A stretch of 64,000 nt of DNA. Source: Epiperipatus broadwayi (taxonomy: Eukaryota; Onychophora; Udeonychophora; Euonychophora; Peripatidae). The DNA lies in contig JAQFVV010012497.1 of assembly GCA_028023455.1 (NCBI GenBank), forward strand, positions 868,001 through 932,000, given 5' to 3'. Numbering within the stretch: position 1 is the stretch's first letter; each line of letters begins with the position of its first letter. Both the position numbers and the translations under genes were made by a program. This document shows positions 51,627 through 62,012 of this stretch, one piece after another. The notes below the pieces were generated by a model. That model had not been told where the DNA came from. It saw nothing but the letters and a program-made list of their open reading frames with translations, and searched no databases.

Positions 51627-52030
51627 AAAATTTTTTTTGTAAAAAAAATTTTAAATTTTTGCATCGAACGCTAGATGCTCCCAACTACTATTCAAACCTT
51701 TTAGATTTACGCACTCCTAACATGATTTAGTGATGAGGTTAATCTCTAGAGAGGCGACCAGGTAAATTATATCTCTTTCTTGATGACTCAACCAGCATTG
51801 CCGAACCAATTTAATCTTGTCATTAGCGTGACATGCATTTTATTCCTGCTTCATACTCGTATATACAGGTTCGGATCCACAGGATATCTCTGTGACCCGA
51901 TTAAACCTGTTCATACATCACATTCTGCAAATGATAAACCTCTAAGTGCCAACTCTGGTCACTATTATCGAGGTGGGTTGGGACGCTGGCATCTTTTCGT
52001 CCAACTCATCCATAAGCTCAGTATATTTTC

Positions 52031-52093
52031 TGATAGCTCGTAATTTATACATGATAGCTCGTAATTTATACATGATAGCTCGTAATTTATACA
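52031..52093 (-). repeat. Three 21-bp tandem units
   Basis: TGATAGCTCGTAATTTATAC plus A occurs three times without change, between integrase and the 3' LTR. Confidence 0.97.
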
Positions 52094-52522
52094 AGGGGTT
52101 TTTTCCCCCATAGACTGGTCTCTGAACCATTGACTCGCGATATCTGTCCAATATCTAACTGGAAATCTTAATCCAGTGAGTCATTATGAGAATGGGATCT
52201 TTGTCCCTGTGTTCTCTGTACGATAAGATTTGGTGCACTGCAGAACATACATGAATGAATAACGAAGAAGGCATTACCCAATACTGTTCAGACCTATCTA
52301 CCAATATCTAAACCTACATGCCTTCAGCCTCTATCTATGACCTCACACCATTATTTATCATATGCTTTCTTATTTATCACAATGTCCTTCATTCCTTTTT
52401 CCACTTATCGGCTTATCATTTCTTTCTGCTATCCGGATCAATATTACAGTCCAGTCTCCATGACTCATAGTCCATTTCCAATCTTTGTTATCAGTAAATC
52501 CTTCCTTTATCTGTGACTGCCC

Positions 52523-53623
52523 TTAAGTCTTATCTGGTGGTTGTCTTTCTCTATTGAATAGCCTTAGTGATCGAGCATTGTATACTCCTTTTTCCTCTGT
52601 TCCCTGGGCTATGACAAAGGCGTTATTCCCATACATCTTTTGGATCGTGTATGGTCCTTCATAAATGGGTTGGAACTTCTTAAATATATTTTGCGCTGGG
52701 TAACTTACAGGGTGCACCCTCACCATGACCTTATCACCGATCCTGAATTGATTTTCCACCTCCTTGAACCTTTGCCTTCTTATTTCACCCATCCTTTCCA
52801 CCTGATTACGCTTTTGCTCCATGTCCCTTCTCCTATTTATTGCCTTGGTTCCTACAGGTAATCGACCATTAAATGGGCCTGGGATATGTTTCCCAAAATG
52901 TAGCAGAATGGGTTCAAAACCTGTGGACTCATTCTTTGCACAATTGATCATGTTTACTATACGTGGGGTTTCCTTCACCCACATACGATGGTCATCCGAT
53001 ATATATACACGAAACAGACGCCCGAGCTCTCTCATGACCCATTCACATGGGTTCGACTGAGGATTACGGATCGACGTCAATGTGTGCTTTACTCTGTGTT
53101 TAGTGATCCATTTCTTCCACTCGCGTGACGTAAATGGTGTACCGTGATCCGATAAGATCCGAGTAGGAATTCCCACCATCTTAAAATGTTGTTGCTCAAG
53201 GGCCTTAATAGTTTGCTTAGCATTGGCTTGCGTGACTGGATATGCAGCCACCAACTTTGAGAAGAGGTCATACATGACCAGTAGGTACTTCTTCCTATTA
53301 AAAGCCGGCAATGGACCATAAAAGTCGATGGCTAATATACGGTTCGGCTGATCGGTGTATGTGGGCTGTAATGATCCTACTCTTGATACATTAGGGGATT
53401 TAGTTCGAGCGCAGGTGTCAAACGTTCTAATAACACTGGCAATGTCATCATGCATTCCTGGACAGTAGAACCAATGTCTAAGGCAACTTTCCACTTTGTT
53501 TCTCCCATAGTGCCCATATGTTTCATGGACATACTGAATGGTCTGTTTTCTCAAGGCCCTGGGCATGACGATGCGTGTCTGCTTTCTCCGCTTGAGCATC
53601 CGTTGCAAGAGTCCTCCCTTCAT
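52523..53623 (-). CDS. Gypsy integrase
   Basis: 366-residue open frame, the best kept part of the element. The N-terminal zinc-binding part has H33, H38 and C71, but the first of the two cysteines is Phe68 in RTFDTCARTK. The catalytic core has D100 (LAIDFYGPL), D159 (LSDHGTPF) and E194 (NPCEWVMRELGR), at about the usual 35-residue spacing. A C-terminal GPY-type module follows (IYEGPYTIQ, about residue 325). It would insert the cDNA into host DNA. The start is inside a longer pol frame that is interrupted by the 134-bp duplication, so the protein lacks its normal upstream partner. Confidence 0.88.
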   Translation of the reverse strand: MKGGLLQRMLKRRKQTRIVMPRALRKQTIQYVHETYGHYGRNKVESCLRHWFYCPGMHDDIASVIRTFDTCARTKSPNVSRVGSLQPTYTDQPNRILAIDFYGPLPAFNRKKYLLVMYDLFSKLVAAYPVTQANAKQTIKALEQQHFKMVGIPTRILSDHGTPFTSREWKKWITKHRVKHTLTSIRNPQSNPCEWVMRELGRLFRVYISDDHRMWVKETPRIVNMINCAKNESTGFEPILLHFGKHIPGPFNGRLPVGTKAINRRRDMEQKRNQVERMGEIRRQRFKEVENQFRIGDKVMVRVHPVSYPAQNIFKKFQPIYEGPYTIQKMYGNNAFVIAQGTEEKGVYNARSLRLFNRERQPPDKT

Positions 53624-53853
53624 GCAGAAGGGGTTTTCGGTCCTGCCACAGGGTGTTTCCCTTTATCTCTGATACAGATTGATACCGTAAATGCTCTATC
53701 AATTGTCTGCACTCCCGATCTCCGCTTGAGCATCCGTTGCAAGAGTCCTCCCTTCATGCAGAAGTGGTTTCGGTCCTGCCACAGGGTGTTTCCCTTTATC
53801 TCTGATACAGATTGATGCCGTAAATGTTCTATCAATTGTCTGCACTCCCGATC
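53586..53853 (-). repeat. 134-bp tandem duplication between RNase H and integrase
   Basis: 53586-53719 and 53720-53853 are almost identical. 134 is not a multiple of three, so the duplication shifts the pol frame just after the ADTLSRYP connection motif. Confidence 0.93.
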
Positions 53854-54330
53854 CTTCCTTTGGTGTTCCTTTAAATTATGCATTTCACTTGCTATCTTGG
53901 GTTCTCTATCCATCTCAGTAACCACGATGTATGCCCCATCACATTTCATGTGTTGACTCATTGCTATTGGGTACCGACTAAGCGTATCGGCCACAACATT
54001 CTCCGATCACGGCAATACACTGCCTTGTAGTTCAATTCTTGTAGGAACAAGCTCCATCTCAACAACCTATTGTTAGCCAGAAAACTGTGATTTAGGAACT
54101 CAAGGCTGCGGTGATCGGTCAATACCACAATGTCTGATCCAACCAAGTATTGCCGGAATTTTTTGAACGCCCATATTACCGCGAGAGCCTCCTTCTCTGT
54201 AATGGTATAATTAAGTTCCGGGCCTTTCAGCAACCAGCTAATAAAACAAAGGACTCTGTGTTGACCTTCCTCCTGTATTTGGAACAGCGTGGCTCCTAAT
54301 CCGAACCCGCTACTATCGGTTTATACGAAA
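53854..54330 (-). pseudogene. Gypsy RNase H
   Basis: RNase H domain in pieces: TDSSGFGLGA (about 54290-54320, preceded by a stop), LNYTITEKEALAVIWAFKKF and VVLTDHRSL (in 53964-54233), and ADTLSRYP (about 53966-53992, in a shifted frame). It would degrade RNA in the RNA-DNA hybrid. Frameshifts make it inactive. Confidence 0.8.
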
Positions 54331-55049
54331 AAAGTCTTGCTGAAGTCCGGGTATGCCAACGTAACTTTCCAAAAAAACTGCCTTTACTCTCTGAAAGCTC
54401 TGTTCTTGTTGTTCCCCCCATGTCCATGGTGTTTCCCTTTTCAGAAAATGTAATAGTGGCTCCATATCCAATGAGAACCCTCTATAAAACCGATTATAGA
54501 AATTACATAAACCCAGAAACGATTTAATGTGTTTTCTGTTCCGAGGAGTTGGAAATTCCTGGATAGCCTCGATCTCCAGGTTTGGTACTATCCCTTTCTC
54601 ACTAATGATATGGCCCAGGAACTTGACTTCCGTTGTCATTATGTGACTTTTGTTTAGATTAATCCTGATGCTTTTTCCTTTACATTCCTCCAAGAACTCT
54701 TCCACATGTTTGAAATGTTCCTCGATATTCTCAGACGCGATGACAATGTCCACATATATCACGATGAAGCTCTTTATTTTATCATCTAATACTTGATCCA
54801 AACATCGGACAAGCCCTGCTCCACTGTTTCTCAATCCGAATGGAATCCTATTAAAGTTGTATGCATGTCCATTATATCTAAATGCGTGTATTTTCTATCT
54901 TTAGGATGTAGCTTGATCTGCCAGTAGCTGGCCGTCAAATCGAATGTCGAAAATGCCCCTTTCCCTTTAAATCTTGTGAGTATCTCGTTTATAGGGGGCG
55001 GAGCATTAATGTCTGGAATAGTTATCTTATTCAGGTGCCGCGCATCCAA
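54313..55049 (-). pseudogene. Gypsy reverse transcriptase
   Basis: Two open frames cover most RT blocks: DARHLNKITIPD, FSTFDLTASYWQI and a frameshift just after KYT in the first (54831-55049); RNSGAGL, YVDIVIAS, VKFLGHIISEKGI and FLGLCNFYNRF in the second (54313-54834). The catalytic YVDD box reads YVDI: compared with the usual YVDDIVIAS one aspartate codon is deleted in frame. This RT should be dead even apart from the frameshift. Confidence 0.87.
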
Positions 55050-55536
55050 AGATAATTGGATGGATCCATCTTTTTTTTTTCACTGTCACAATAGGATTAT
55101 TAAATGGTGATGAACACTTTGAAATAACCCCTCATTTTAGCATCATATCTATCTGTGCCTCAACTTCTTGCTTATATTGGTATGGTATCAGATAAGCGTG
55201 AGCCCGATATGGCTGGTCCTCCATAAGTCTTATCTGATGCTCATAACCTTGAATGATTCTCGGGACCTCTGAGAATACCACGCTATTTCTCGCGAGAATC
55301 TTCCTCAGCCTATCCTCTGGTCATTATCTATCAACGTCGATTCACCCACTATATGTTCCCACTCTATCTCCATCAACGCATTCTGTGCAAACATTTCTCC
55401 CTGATAAACCCTCTATCATCTTGGTTTTTTTCCACAAAGTTTAGCCGTGTGCCATTTATCTCAGTATAGCCCTGTTTATAGTTCAGTATGCATCCCACCT
55501 TGTGCATGAAATCGGAACCTAACACAATGTCATGGA

Positions 55537-55944
55537 TCACCCATCCGAGATCACCAATACGTGGTCAAACTTTACTCCTGCAATATCTATCCTTACGTAG
55601 ACCTGTTGGGACTCCAGCTTTACCCTTTTTCCATTCGCCAACAGTACCTGAACCGATTTTAATGGCAGCATCCTGAGTTCTGCGCAGCCATCCTTTAACC
55701 TGCCAAACGTTTCCTGAGACATAACAGAGATCTGACTTCCCGAATCGAATAGTGCATTGACCACAAGTCCTTCCACCTCAATCGTTAATTTTGGACATTT
55801 CTGAAGAGCCATTTCCAATGTTTCTCTATCTCCTCCATAACCTAGGTTTGCTACTTGTACCTGCTGCTGTTTTTCCCTCCCTTTGGCCTCTGGAAGCTCT
55901 ACTCGGTCTCTACTGTGGTCCAATGCGATCAACAGTTCCGCCAT
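55537..55944 (-). CDS. Gypsy aspartic protease
   Basis: 135-residue frame overlapping the end of gag by 16 bases in another frame. The active-site block is ALFDSGSQISV with D67-S68-G69, followed by LLANGKRV and VLVISD in the positions usual for retropepsins. It would cut the Gag and Pol precursors. The frame is lost just downstream, before the RT. Confidence 0.82.
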   Translation of the reverse strand: MAELLIALDHSRDRVELPEAKGREKQQQVQVANLGYGGDRETLEMALQKCPKLTIEVEGLVVNALFDSGSQISVMSQETFGRLKDGCAELRMLPLKSVQVLLANGKRVKLESQQVYVRIDIAGVKFDHVLVISDG

Positions 55945-56537
55945 CTGTCCACTGACTCTCTACTCTCTGTACTGATTAGAGTTCGTTCTATATCCTTTGG
56001 AAACCCGGGCTTAATTATCCGGAGTATAAACGTCTCAGATAATGGATTTGCAGTCATCATTCGTAACTTAGCCACTTGATGATGGAAGAATGTTATAAAT
56101 GATTCCTCCGGTCTCCCTTTATCCTGTTTTATCCGATGCAACATATCTTCTTGGAGTTCCTCACTACAATAACTGGTCTTTAATGCTTTATGATATCCTG
56201 CAAATGTGATGGGTTTCTGGAACAGTGAGTTCCACCAGACTTGAGATTCGCCCTGCAAATGGCTGCAGGCGACTGCTATCTTGGCCTCCTCACTCATTCT
56301 ACCGAATTTGAAGTACCGTTCCAGGCTGTTCAAATGCTCTATCGGGCTTTCTCCAGGGTTTCCAGCGAAGACTTGGATCTTCAGAAATTGGTGGAAGCCC
56401 ACAGGATAATCCATGCAAATTCCAGATCCCAGCATTCTACATTCTCCACTGGTTCTTGGTCCTATGCCCTCTATGTTGGTATTGGTGCTGCTATTGGCTG
56501 ACCTCCTTATACTCTCCCCTGCTACTACCTTCGCCAC
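55929..56537 (-). CDS. gag: Gypsy Gag, capsid part
   Basis: 202-residue frame with FAGNPGESPIEHLNSLERYF, HLQGESQVWWNSLF and FFHHQVAKLRMM, the retrotransposon Gag capsid pattern. It overlaps the preceding 190-residue frame in another frame, which points to a frameshift near 56500-56540 within one original gag. No CCHC zinc knuckle is seen. Its motif layout resembles the Gag at 19103-20197. Confidence 0.82.
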   Translation of the reverse strand: MAKVVAGESIRRSANSSTNTNIEGIGPRTSGECRMLGSGICMDYPVGFHQFLKIQVFAGNPGESPIEHLNSLERYFKFGRMSEEAKIAVACSHLQGESQVWWNSLFQKPITFAGYHKALKTSYCSEELQEDMLHRIKQDKGRPEESFITFFHHQVAKLRMMTANPLSETFILRIIKPGFPKDIERTLISTESRESVDRWRNC

Positions 56538-57063
56538 CTGACTTTAATTCTCCTGTACGCTCATCATCATCATTTCTATGATCCTCCACTCTAACTACTT
56601 CCACCTCTTCATCTAACTGTCTTATCTCCCTTTCTGGTCGCCCTATGTCCTTCTCCCAATCCAATCTTGCTGACTCTCTACCTCTGTCCTCAACTATTTC
56701 TGATTCCTCATATGCATATGGCCCCATACTCCTTTGTTCATCCCTCTTAATCTCTTGGTGAAATCCATCCCATGTGTCCTTAGCCTTTGATGGCTGGATG
56801 ACCTCATTTCTCATTTCTTCCCTGACTTCAGCCACTCTTTTCCGGTTGTCTGTTTCTACCATTACCATCCATTCTTCTATCTTTCTCTCTTGTCTATCCA
56901 CGAATTCTTTCATGAATTGTTCTTGCTCCACCCTCATTTGCTTTAACATATCCATGATATTACCATAGGCTATTGTATCCTTTACTTTTATCTCCTCTTC
57001 ATTTCCTTCTTTTACTTCCTCCTCTTCTTGACGTTCCATTTTGGCTTGAGCCCTTGTACGCAT
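56491..57063 (-). CDS. gag: Gypsy Gag, N-terminal part
   Basis: 190-residue frame starting MRTRAQAKMERQEEEE, very rich in Glu, Arg and Lys with heptad-like stretches, probably coiled coil. It is directly upstream of and overlapping the capsid frame, so both were one gag. The start is the first ATG after the leader. Confidence 0.7.
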   Translation of the reverse strand: MRTRAQAKMERQEEEEVKEGNEEEIKVKDTIAYGNIMDMLKQMRVEQEQFMKEFVDRQERKIEEWMVMVETDNRKRVAEVREEMRNEVIQPSKAKDTWDGFHQEIKRDEQRSMGPYAYEESEIVEDRGRESARLDWEKDIGRPEREIRQLDEEVEVVRVEDHRNDDDERTGELKSGGEGSSRGEYKEVSQ

Positions 57064-58283
57064 AAATATGATTTTTATTTAACCCTTCTTTATATCTGGA
57101 ATGATTATTACTATTGACCTCTTCTGACTCGACTTATACCCAACTTCTTTCAACTGACTTTATGTTTTCACTTTGATTAACTTTAGTATCTGTATTATTT
57201 ATCGATTAGCATTCAGATCGCTAGCCAACCCAAACATCTGCACTCTGGTTCATCCTCTTGTTCGCCTGCCTTAGATTCGCCCGACTGCCTGTCCACCTTG
57301 ATGATTGTCCTCTATTTTCCCCACTCATCTACCTCTGACCCCTATACCTCAATTAAATGATGCACTTATATATTCTTTTAAATTTAACTTACTTAAATAC
57401 TATACTCGTTCCTCTGTTAATGATATACATTATAAATTCGTTTTATTTGACTGTATCTCCAACATTACCCTTCCGATATATATATTTTTCTACTCCTACG
57501 TTTATAAAATTCGGCCACTTAAGGTTACGGCTGTTTTAAGCAAAATCATACACACATATATATATTTTTTTTACTTCTCTTACACATGCGACTATTCTAG
57601 AATCACATATATATATATTTTTTCACTTAACTAAAAGACGCGACAATACTTATAGTTTCTTCAATTTAACTTATACACGCGAATTCCTTTTATCATTAAA
57701 TATTTTATTTTTCCGCTTACTGGGACACGTGATTATTAATTCACACATATATCTTTCTTCATCTAACTTAGTTTTGACTATTTTAATCATTTAACCTTTA
57801 TAACTACAACATTACTGAAACTGTTTCACTATTTCTAACAACTATTTTATGTTTTCGTTAATTAATTACATCCAGATAATCTATTCTTTAACTTTACCGG
57901 GCTATGCGACTATTTTTTTTTCTATTATTTAGTGTAAACTTTCATGAAACTTTGTGTTATTCTCTTTCTTTTTTTTTTTTTTTGAAACGATTTATATTCA
58001 ATTACAGCAATCATTTGATATAATCAGTTCTTTGTTTGTTACAACTTGTCTAAATATTCTTGTCTCCGATTATATCCCTCACTGCGCATTTCAAACTTTC
58101 ATAATAATAACAAAAAAAATAATTCCTCCCTCTTTCTATTCTTTGTACACATTTGACGTGAAACGCTCGTATAGAGTATCATAAAATAAAACCTATCCCC
58201 TTCGTCTTCGCTTCTCGCCACTTTAACTTACAACGCTAATTTTATATATATTGAAAACAAAATATATATATATTTTTTAAAAT
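57064..58283 (-). other. 5' leader or divergent 5' LTR of the Gypsy element
   Basis: About 1.2 kb between the start of gag and the shared terminal 145 bp. It does not match the interior of the 3' LTR by eye. A loose motif with ACGCGAC or ATGCGACTATT recurs at about 57585, 57637, 57677, 57725 and 57905. Confidence 0.5.
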
Positions 58284-58428
58284 AGTTGAAACATTTCTTT
58301 GTTCTGTAAATTTTTTCCAAGCTCGCTTTTCTTTTTTTTTCTTTTTTATTTTCTGCCAAACATAATATTTAATATTCTCTGAATGTTTAATATTTATATG
58401 TGTGACCGCAGTATGTGCGATCATCACA
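58284..58428 (-). repeat. Right terminal repeat of the Gypsy element (145 bp)
   Basis: Matches 51461-51605 with a few changes in T runs. It ends GATCATCACA, followed by ATAT. The similarity stops abruptly at 58284. Confidence 0.85.
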
Positions 58429-58445
58429 ATATATATATATATATA

Positions 58446-58751
58446 GTTGCAAGATTAGTTATACAACTTAATAGCAGATACCAAATGCAGATAATTCAGG
58501 TTTATGCCCCAACAAGTTCTCGTAGTGATGAAGTAGTAGAAGATTTTTATATGGATGTACAAAAGGCTTTTGATCAGAGTAAACAACATTTTAAAATTGT
58601 TATGGGAGACTTTAATGCTAGAATTGGTAGACAAATGAAAGATGAAATTGCTGTAGGTAATTTTGGTTATGGTAATAGAAATGAGAGAGGACATAGACTT
58701 ATAGAGTTTGCAGAAAAAGAAAAACTTTATATTATGAATTCATTTTTTTGA
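58446..58751 (+). pseudogene. RTE endonuclease, C-terminal half
   Basis: Encodes IIQVYAPTS and VMGDFNARIG, the conserved blocks of the LINE endonuclease; it ends at a stop caused by a run of seven T in the codons for NSFF. The catalytic SDHR block appears downstream in both copies of the duplication. Confidence 0.82.
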
Positions 58752-59124
58752 GAAAAATGTTAAAAGGAAATGGACATGGAAGCATCCAAATGAAGGTACA
58801 GCAGAATTGGATTATATTTTGACTAACAGGAAATACATATTTCAAGATTGTAATGTTCTTAATAAATTTAACACAGGAAGTGATCATCGATTAGTAAGGT
58901 GTAAGTTACATAGACTTGTGGAGTTTGCAGAAAAAGAAAAACTTTATATTATGAATTCATTTTTTTGAGAAAAATGTTAAAAGGAAATGGACATGGAAGC
59001 ATCCAAATGAAGGTACAGCAGAATTGGATTATATTTTGACTAACAGGAAATACATATTTCAAGATTGTAATGTTCTTAATAAATTTAACACAGGAAGTGA
59101 TCATCGATTAGTAAGGTGTAAGTT
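58691..59124 (+). repeat. 217-bp tandem duplication in the LINE
   Basis: 58691-58907 and 58908-59124 are nearly identical, both with the run of seven T. 217 is not a multiple of three, so the frame is shifted. Confidence 0.93.
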
Positions 59125-59932
59125 ACGTGTTAATGTAAAACTAAAGAGACAAAAATTATTAAGAAAAACAATATTTACAGTTGATATTCCTAATCTTCAG
59201 AAACATTCTAATGAATTTAAATTAGAACTTACAAATAGGTTTCAAGTGTTAGGAGATTTTGAACATGATTCAGATTTGAATGAAATTAATATGAAAATAA
59301 CTGATACACTTCTAAAAACTGCAACAGAGATAGTTGGTAGAAAAAAGCAGCAATTGACTAATAAAATTTTTACTGAGACTAGAGAATTTATGAAGAAAAG
59401 AAGGAATATGAAGATATACAAAAATGATGTATTAAAAAGAATTGAATATCTCGAATTTTGTAAAATGGTACGGAAAAGAGTTGAAAATGATATAAGAAAG
59501 TATAACTGTGAAATAGCAAGGAAAGCTGTAGAAGAAAATAAAAGTCTCAAGAATGTTAAACAACATTTTGGTATTGGTAGGAAAGTTATATCTGCAATAA
59601 GAAAAAAAGATGGAATTATTACTAAAAAGAGAGATGACATCATGAAATTGGTAGAAGATTTTTATCAAGAATTATATAGTAATAATGAACAAGTACCTCC
59701 TATATCTATTACATCTTCCGAATTGCCCAGAGTTTTAAATGAAGAAGTGAGACATGCAATTAAATGTATGAAGAAAGGAAAGGCTCCAGGAAATGCTGGA
59801 ATTTTAATTGATATATTAAAAGAAGCAGGTGCAGAAATAGAAACAATTTTAGCAAAGTTATATACCAAATGTCTAAATGATAAAAATGTACCGGAAGATT
59901 GGAAGAATGCAGTAATAATATTAATATTTTAA
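59024..59932 (+). pseudogene. RTE ORF, endonuclease end and RT N-terminal part
   Basis: 302-residue open frame with GSDHRLVRC (the endonuclease SDHR block) near residue 24, a basic linker, and the first RT block MKKGKAPGNAGILIDILK, where the usual PDGI is NAGI. A TAA at the end replaces a codon in the conserved FKKGDK stretch; the sequence reads on in the same frame with RNYRPISLL until a frameshift near 60000. Confidence 0.85.
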
Positions 59933-60035
59933 AAAGGTGATAAAGAAGATATTAGAAATTACAGACCTATCAGCCTTTTATCAGTTTTATATAAAAAATT
60001 TTACCAAGATAATTACAATTCGTCTATAGAGAACT

Positions 60036-61061
60036 TTGGATTTCCACCAACCAAGAGAACAAGCTGGATTTAAAAGTGGTTTTAGTACAATAGATCATAT
60101 CCAGGTATTGAGAGAAGTCATAGAAAGGACAAATGAATATGAGTTGTCATTATGTTTTGGATTTGTAGATTATGACAAGGCATTCGATTCTATACACATT
60201 TCTTCAGTGATTAAAGCATTGGATCATCAAGGTATAGATCCAGGATATTGCCATATTTTAAAGAATATTTATAAAAATGCAACAGCAACAATTAGATTAC
60301 ATAATGATACTGGAAAAGTCAACATTGAGAAAGGAGTAAGACAAGGTGACTCCATATCTCCAAAACTTTTTACAGCAGTGCTGCAAGAAGTATTTTGTGA
60401 ATTAAAATGGGAAACTAAAGGAATGAAAGTAAATAGAGACTATTTAAGTCATTTAGATTTTGTAGATGACGTAGTTGTTTTTGCAAAGAATGCTTCAGAG
60501 CTGCAGGAAATGTTGCAGGAGTTAGCAGATGAAAGTAGAAAAGTAGGACTAAAGATAAATGTTAAAAAGTCTAAAGTAATGTTTAATCGATTTGCTCAAA
60601 ATATGAAAATAAAGTTTGATTATGAAGAATTAGAAGAAGTTAATAGTTACAAATACCTTGGTCAGATTATTAATACAGATGGAAACATAATGGAGGAAAT
60701 TAATCATAGAATTAAACTTGGTTGGAGTGCTTTTGGTAGAAATAACTTGATACTAAAAGGAAATATGCCTATGTGTTTGAAAAAAATGGTTTTTAACAAA
60801 TGTGTTTTACCAGTTCTTACTTATGGATCTGAGACTTGGACACTTAATAGAAGAGCAATACAGAGACTTCAGACCACTCAAAGAAGTATGGCGAGATGTA
60901 TGTTGGGAGTAACAAGAAGAGATCGTAAACGCAATGTATGGGTAAGAGAACAAACAGGTGTACCTGATCTCATTGAAAAAATTAAAAGATTGAAATGGAA
61001 TTGGGCTGGATATATTGCTAGAAAAAATGATAATAGATGGACAATTGAAATTTTAAACTGA
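60036..61061 (+). pseudogene. RTE reverse transcriptase, catalytic and C-terminal part
   Basis: 341-residue open frame. Blocks: EQAGFKSGFSTIDHI (residues 8-22), FVDYDKAFDSI with catalytic D45, GVRQGDSISPKLF (100-112), and FVDD (142-145, usual FADD) with both aspartates kept. YLGQIINTDG and LTYGSETWTL are C-terminal RTE signatures. A stop follows, but RTE-like sequence (IPRDCKRPRKRPHVR, LQWIDNG) continues to about 61220. The frame lacks the upstream RT blocks because of the frameshift near 60000. Confidence 0.87.
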
Positions 61062-61961
61062 ATTCCAAGAGATTGTAAAAGACCCAGAAAGAGACCACAT
61101 GTGAGATGAATGGATGAAATAAGAAAATGTGCAGGGGTGTTGTGGAAAAGAGAAGCTAAAGATCAAATAAGATGGATTAAACTTGAAGAGACCTTCATCC
61201 TGCAGTGGATTGATAATGGTTGATGATGATGATGTAATACTAAGAAATGATATTATATGTATTTATTCGATAATTGTCCAGCTGATACTAATATTTTTGA
61301 TATTTTTCACTCCAAGATGTGGGTTAGAGTGATACTAGTTTTTTTGCCTTATAAGTTTCTATAATTGTAAGTCTTGTTTTATTTTCACTTCTTGAAAACG
61401 TATCAATATTTAAATTTCTTCTCACCAGCTGCAAAAAGTCCTATATCTTAAAAATTTTGCAATGAAGTCCACATCAAAAATCCTTCTTTGGAAATGGAGA
61501 TATTTTTTTTAAAAGCATAGCAATTGTTTTAATCAAATTAATTCTTCTATTTTTGATTGCTTTTATTAGTTAGTTCATCAAAATGAGTTTTTTATATTTA
61601 ACAGTATTTTAAGAAATCTATAAAATGATTTGTTGAAGTTTATTAATCCTCAATATTTTTGGTTGAATAATTCTTGAGATCTGATTTTCTTCTAACCAAG
61701 ATCATTCAAAATTTACTTTTCTAAAAGTAGGCTTAAGTTGTGTTTTTATGGTTCATGTAAAATCATTTAATTGTGAGTTAAATTTAAAATAGAAAAAGAA
61801 TTAAATCTTTTTTTTTTTCTACTTCAATTTTGTGCAGACAGAATTGTTATTGCTTAATGATTCATTGAAATGGATGAGCTTTTTTTCAATATGACTGTGT
61901 TCTAGTCTTTACAAGATAACAGCATTACTAAAAATGTTGATACTAGTTTACCATGCAATAA

Positions 61962-62012
61962 TAGATTGGCAAACTATGGAGATAAGGCCTGCGAATCACA
62001 GATGCACTTCTA
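61962..62012 (+). repeat. Possible hAT terminal remnant
   Basis: TAGATTGGCAAACTATGG followed by GGCCTGCGAATCAC resembles the left end of the hAT-type element at 12403. No opposite end was found. Confidence 0.3.

Larger units (their letters stand above)
49879..58428 (-). mobile_element. Gypsy-type LTR retrotransposon, decayed
   Basis: The minus strand carries gag, protease, reverse transcriptase, RNase H and integrase in Gypsy order. The left end is TGTAATGGTC and the right end GATCATCACA, giving TG...CA ends, and both sit in an AT dinucleotide run with ATAT on each side. Frameshifts, a lost catalytic residue and a tandem duplication make it non-functional. The two terminal repeats match only over 145 bp (see 51461-51605 and 58284-58428), which is abnormal. 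Confidence 0.88.
58429..61234 (+). mobile_element. RTE-clade LINE, 5'-truncated
   Basis: The + strand codes for the second half of an apurinic-type endonuclease and a reverse transcriptase of the RTE type. The 3' end is a TGATGATGATGATG microsatellite (61221-61234), as is typical of RTE elements. It begins at the AT run that also borders the Gypsy element, so the first half of the endonuclease is missing. Stops, frameshifts and a 217-bp duplication show that it is dead. Confidence 0.88.
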
